Assembly (NCBI RefSeq): GCF_000331535.1
Contig: NZ_AMZN01000083.1
Span: forward strand, 1-39,254
Direction: 5' to 3'
DNA length: 39,254 bases
From: Fulvivirga imtechensis AK7
GTDB lineage: Bacteria > Bacteroidota > Bacteroidia > Cytophagales > Cyclobacteriaceae
Made by a program: the position numbers and the translations under genes. A model generated the notes under the pieces. The model did not search any database and was not told the origin of the DNA. It saw nothing but the letters and a program-made list of their open reading frames with translations. The stretch's first letter is position 1. Every line of letters starts with the position of its first letter. Of this stretch, positions 37,702 to 39,254 are shown piece after piece.

Positions 37702-38292
37702 TCAATTTAATTCATATCGTCTGTACTCCATATAAGCAGCGGTTTTATTGGCTACATCGTCTCCCAACAACTGTTCGATAACATGAAATGATAGATCAAT
37801 ACCTGCCGAAATACCTCCTGAGGTAAATATGCGTTCTGTCTGGATGTAACGCAGCTCCGGATGAGGTATGCCGGTAGGAGCAATCTCCTTCATATGATCA
37901 TATACCTCATGATGAGTGCAATAAGGTTTGTTATCGAGTAGCCCCAGCTCGCCTAATATTCGTGCGCCAGAACAAATGCTTAGCGTATATTCAGCATTTT
38001 CAATTATTGGAAATATCCAGTTCAGAATTTCTCTATTTTTAATGAGCCTGCGCGTGCCTCCTCCTCCGGAAATTATCAAGATATCAATTTGAGGATGGTG
38101 AGTGAAATCATAATCCGGATTTACTGACAAACCGTTAACAGCCTTTACAGGTTCTTTAGACGAGCTGATTGTAAAAACATTAAAGAGTTCATAACTATTT
38201 AGTTCTGAAGTCACTGAAAACACTTCAAAAGGTCCTGCAAAATCAAGGACTTCAGCATCATCAAAAATGAATATTCCTACGTTTTTTTTCAT
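37702..38292 (-). CDS. DJ-1/PfpI-family protein
   Basis: This 196-residue protein has the class I glutamine amidotransferase-like fold: GIFIFDDAEVLDFAGPFEVF at the N-terminus, the DILIISGGGGTRRL turn, and the nucleophile elbow with Cys107 (SICSGARILGELGLL). HH follows at CTHHEV, and TSGGISAGIDLSFHVIEQLLG is the family C-terminus. Asp17 and Cys107 correspond to residues important in isonitrile hydratase-like members, so that activity or a glyoxalase/chaperone role is possible. There is no AraC DNA-binding domain. It diverges from the SnoaL-like gene at 38558. Confidence 0.87.
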   Translation of the reverse strand: MKKNVGIFIFDDAEVLDFAGPFEVFSVTSELNSYELFNVFTISSSKEPVKAVNGLSVNPDYDFTHHPQIDILIISGGGGTRRLIKNREILNWIFPIIENAEYTLSICSGARILGELGLLDNKPYCTHHEVYDHMKEIAPTGIPHPELRYIQTERIFTSGGISAGIDLSFHVIEQLLGDDVANKTAAYMEYRRYELN

Positions 38293-38408
38293 AAAATGGT
38301 TGAGTGTTATCTATTGTAGCCTGGTATTTAATCAGCACGAAAGTTATTATCGATTACCTGGAGCATAAGTGGATGCTATAGTTCTGTTTGTGCTTTCCGA
38401 AATATTTT

Positions 38409-38448
38409 TTATTTTTACCATCAATATATTTTTTGATGGTAAAAATAA
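38409..38448. promoter_or_regulatory. Perfect 16-bp inverted repeat, candidate operator
   Basis: TTATTTTTACCATCAA (38409-38424) and TTGATGGTAAAAATAA (38433-38448) are exact reverse complements around an 8-base AT loop. It lies between two divergent genes (DJ-1-like and SnoaL-like), so a dimeric repressor site is plausible. It could also be a bidirectional stem-loop; the lack of G+C pairs in most of the stem argues against a strong terminator. Confidence 0.55.
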
Positions 38449-38474
38449 TATTTCAATTTTAGAGTCAAAAAAAA

Positions 38475-38561
38475 ATGAAAAAAAGAACGCATAATATTTT
38501 CGTAGATCAGGGGTACCTGTTGATTACCCACCTTCCATATTTTAGTAGAGTAATCTTATGA
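38475..38561 (+). CDS. Possible 28-codon upstream ORF of the SnoaL-like gene
   Basis: A 28-residue frame starts MKKRTHNIFVDQGYLLITHL at ATG 38475. Its TGA overlaps the ATG of the next gene (ATGA, 38558-38561). Such overlap suggests a translated leader that couples to the downstream gene, but the composition is unremarkable and chance cannot be excluded. Confidence 0.3.
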   Translation: MKKRTHNIFVDQGYLLITHLPYFSRVIL

Positions 38562-38986
38562 ACAATCACCCCCGGAGTTTAGCTGCAGAGTTTCATGGCG
38601 CATGGCAAAATCCAGATCGCGATTCATTGATTAAGCTTCTTCACGCCCATACCATACTTTACCAACCTCATTTGAAGCCAATAAAAGGCATGGAAAGTGC
38701 GTATAAAGAGTTTAAGCTATTTCTGAAATGGGTGCCTCATTTTAAGGGTGAGGTTATCTCCTCCTCATCGGAAGGTAATTTATTATTCATAGAATGGTTT
38801 ATGTACTTTAGGTTTAAAAACGGGCATCCGTTACGAGTTCGGGCAGTTGATAAAATCATCGTAGAAAATGGTTTGATAAAGGAGAGGTCTGTGTATTTTA
38901 ATACTCTGCCTGTTATTTTATATATTCTAAAAAGACCCTGGTTATGGTACGGCTATCTAAGATATCGTAGAGCGCTTAGGAAGTAA
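38558..38986 (+). CDS. SnoaL-like / NTF2-fold protein
   Basis: This 142-residue protein begins with a helix (SLAAEFHGAWQNPDRDSLIKLL) and then shows the cone-shaped NTF2/SnoaL pattern: HTILYQPHLKPIKGMESAYKEF, then FKGEVISSSSEGNLLFIEWFMYF and RVRAVDKIIVENGLIKERSVYF. Family members act as small isomerases, hydrolases or ligand binders; catalytic residues vary and none can be assigned. The last ~25 residues (ILYILKRPWLWYGYLRYRR) are unusually aromatic and basic, perhaps membrane-associating. It diverges from the DJ-1 gene around a perfect inverted repeat. Confidence 0.75.
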   Translation: MNNHPRSLAAEFHGAWQNPDRDSLIKLLHAHTILYQPHLKPIKGMESAYKEFKLFLKWVPHFKGEVISSSSEGNLLFIEWFMYFRFKNGHPLRVRAVDKIIVENGLIKERSVYFNTLPVILYILKRPWLWYGYLRYRRALRK

Positions 38987-39092
38987 TTTGATCGGTATTA
39001 TTGTATTATTAATATGAGAGAGTATACGATTCAAATTAGGTCATTCTTGACCCAGCAGAGAGGAAATTAGGAATCTCCTAAATCTTGATACT

Positions 39093-39254
39093 CCCAGCTA
39101 AACGCTGAGCTTTTTTGCTCCCCCTCTTGGGCTTCCCGATATTCGCTACCGCTGCATCGGGATAAACTTCTCGCCCAAGCCATAAACGAAAAAAGCCCAG
39201 CTAAACGCTGAGCTTTTTTGCTCCCCCTCTTGGGCTTCCCGATATCCGCTACCG
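39093..39254. repeat. Tandem repeat with 103-bp period, cut by the window end
   Basis: The 59 bases from 39093 recur at 39196-39254 with one mismatch (GATATTCGC versus GATATCCGC). Each unit carries CAGCTAAACGCTGAGCTTTTTTGC, then a nested hairpin: CTTGGGC (39126-39132) / GCCCAAG (39173-39179) enclosing TCCCGAT (39134-39140) / ATCGGGA (39156-39162). The second unit continues off the window. Confidence 0.85.
39189..39219. terminator. Terminator-like hairpin inside the tandem repeat
   Basis: AAAAAAGC-c-CAGC, loop TAAAC, GCTG-a-GCTTTTTT makes a 12-bp stem with one mismatch, A/T-flanked on both sides like a bidirectional rho-independent terminator. The first repeat unit (39093) has the hairpin core and T-run but not the A-run. 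Confidence 0.7.

Noticed and set aside
39093-39254. CRISPR array at the right end
   Set aside because: The repeat period is 103 bp with nearly the whole visible unit conserved, so there are no variable spacers.

Overview
The window reads as a chromosomal segment of a Bacteroidota bacterium, most likely a Cytophagales-type gliding or soil/marine organism. The evidence is a very large secreted protein ending in a type IX secretion sorting domain, a lipoprotein with an acidic CKDDD surface-export-like signal, frequent start codons without Shine-Dalgarno sites, an ECF sigma factor paired with a TPR anti-sigma-like protein, and a typical 543-residue PruA. I see no rRNA, tRNA, CRISPR array, transposase or phage gene.

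Layout. (1) 1-5436: a gene-free lead-in ending in a strong bidirectional terminator, then a 1687-residue LRR / beta-helix protein with a T9SS tail (minus strand). (2) 5606-8674: a secreted TPR-CHAT (caspase-like) protein, divergent from the LRR gene and convergent with a C-terminally short YqcI/YcgG-like gene. (3) 9372-11305: a small LysM protein and a 450-residue disordered R/D/Y/S/G-rich protein. (4) 11866-23244: a minus-strand carbohydrate cluster. Its nine tightly packed genes encode a sugar nucleotide epimerase, a glycosidase-epimerase fusion, a zinc-type alcohol dehydrogenase, a Gfo/Idh oxidoreductase, a GT4 glycosyltransferase, three CgeB-like glycosyltransferases and a methyltransferase. 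A separate SDR gene lies upstream. Together they look able to make, transfer and methylate an unusual sugar on a glycan or glycosylated metabolite. (5) 23380-28990: housekeeping and single genes: an MtfA-like peptidase with membrane segments, a receiver protein lacking its phospho-Asp, PruA, a YjjG-type HAD phosphatase coupled to an ArsR regulator, a secreted carboxypeptidase-regulatory-like protein and a 32-residue membrane peptide. (6) 29182-29935: a zeta-toxin-like gene broken by two compensating frameshifts, with an intact small partner gene. (7) 29928-37233: an ECF sigma / TPR anti-sigma pair diverging from a surface lipoprotein, a PKD outer-membrane barrel protein and a second TPR-CHAT protein with a C-terminal membrane anchor. 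This is the best candidate for an undescribed system: a regulated cell-envelope caspase-like module. (8) 37702-38986: a DJ-1/PfpI protein and a SnoaL-like protein diverging around a perfect 16-bp inverted repeat.

Repeats. A roughly 400-bp dispersed element with a nested palindrome occurs at about 11.4-11.83 kb and 37.24-37.63 kb. Fragments of it lie near 23.32-23.37 kb (inverted) and 25.11-25.14 kb. A 103-bp-period tandem repeat carrying a terminator hairpin runs off the right end.

All functional statements rest on reading translated sequence and recalling family motifs. No database search was run.
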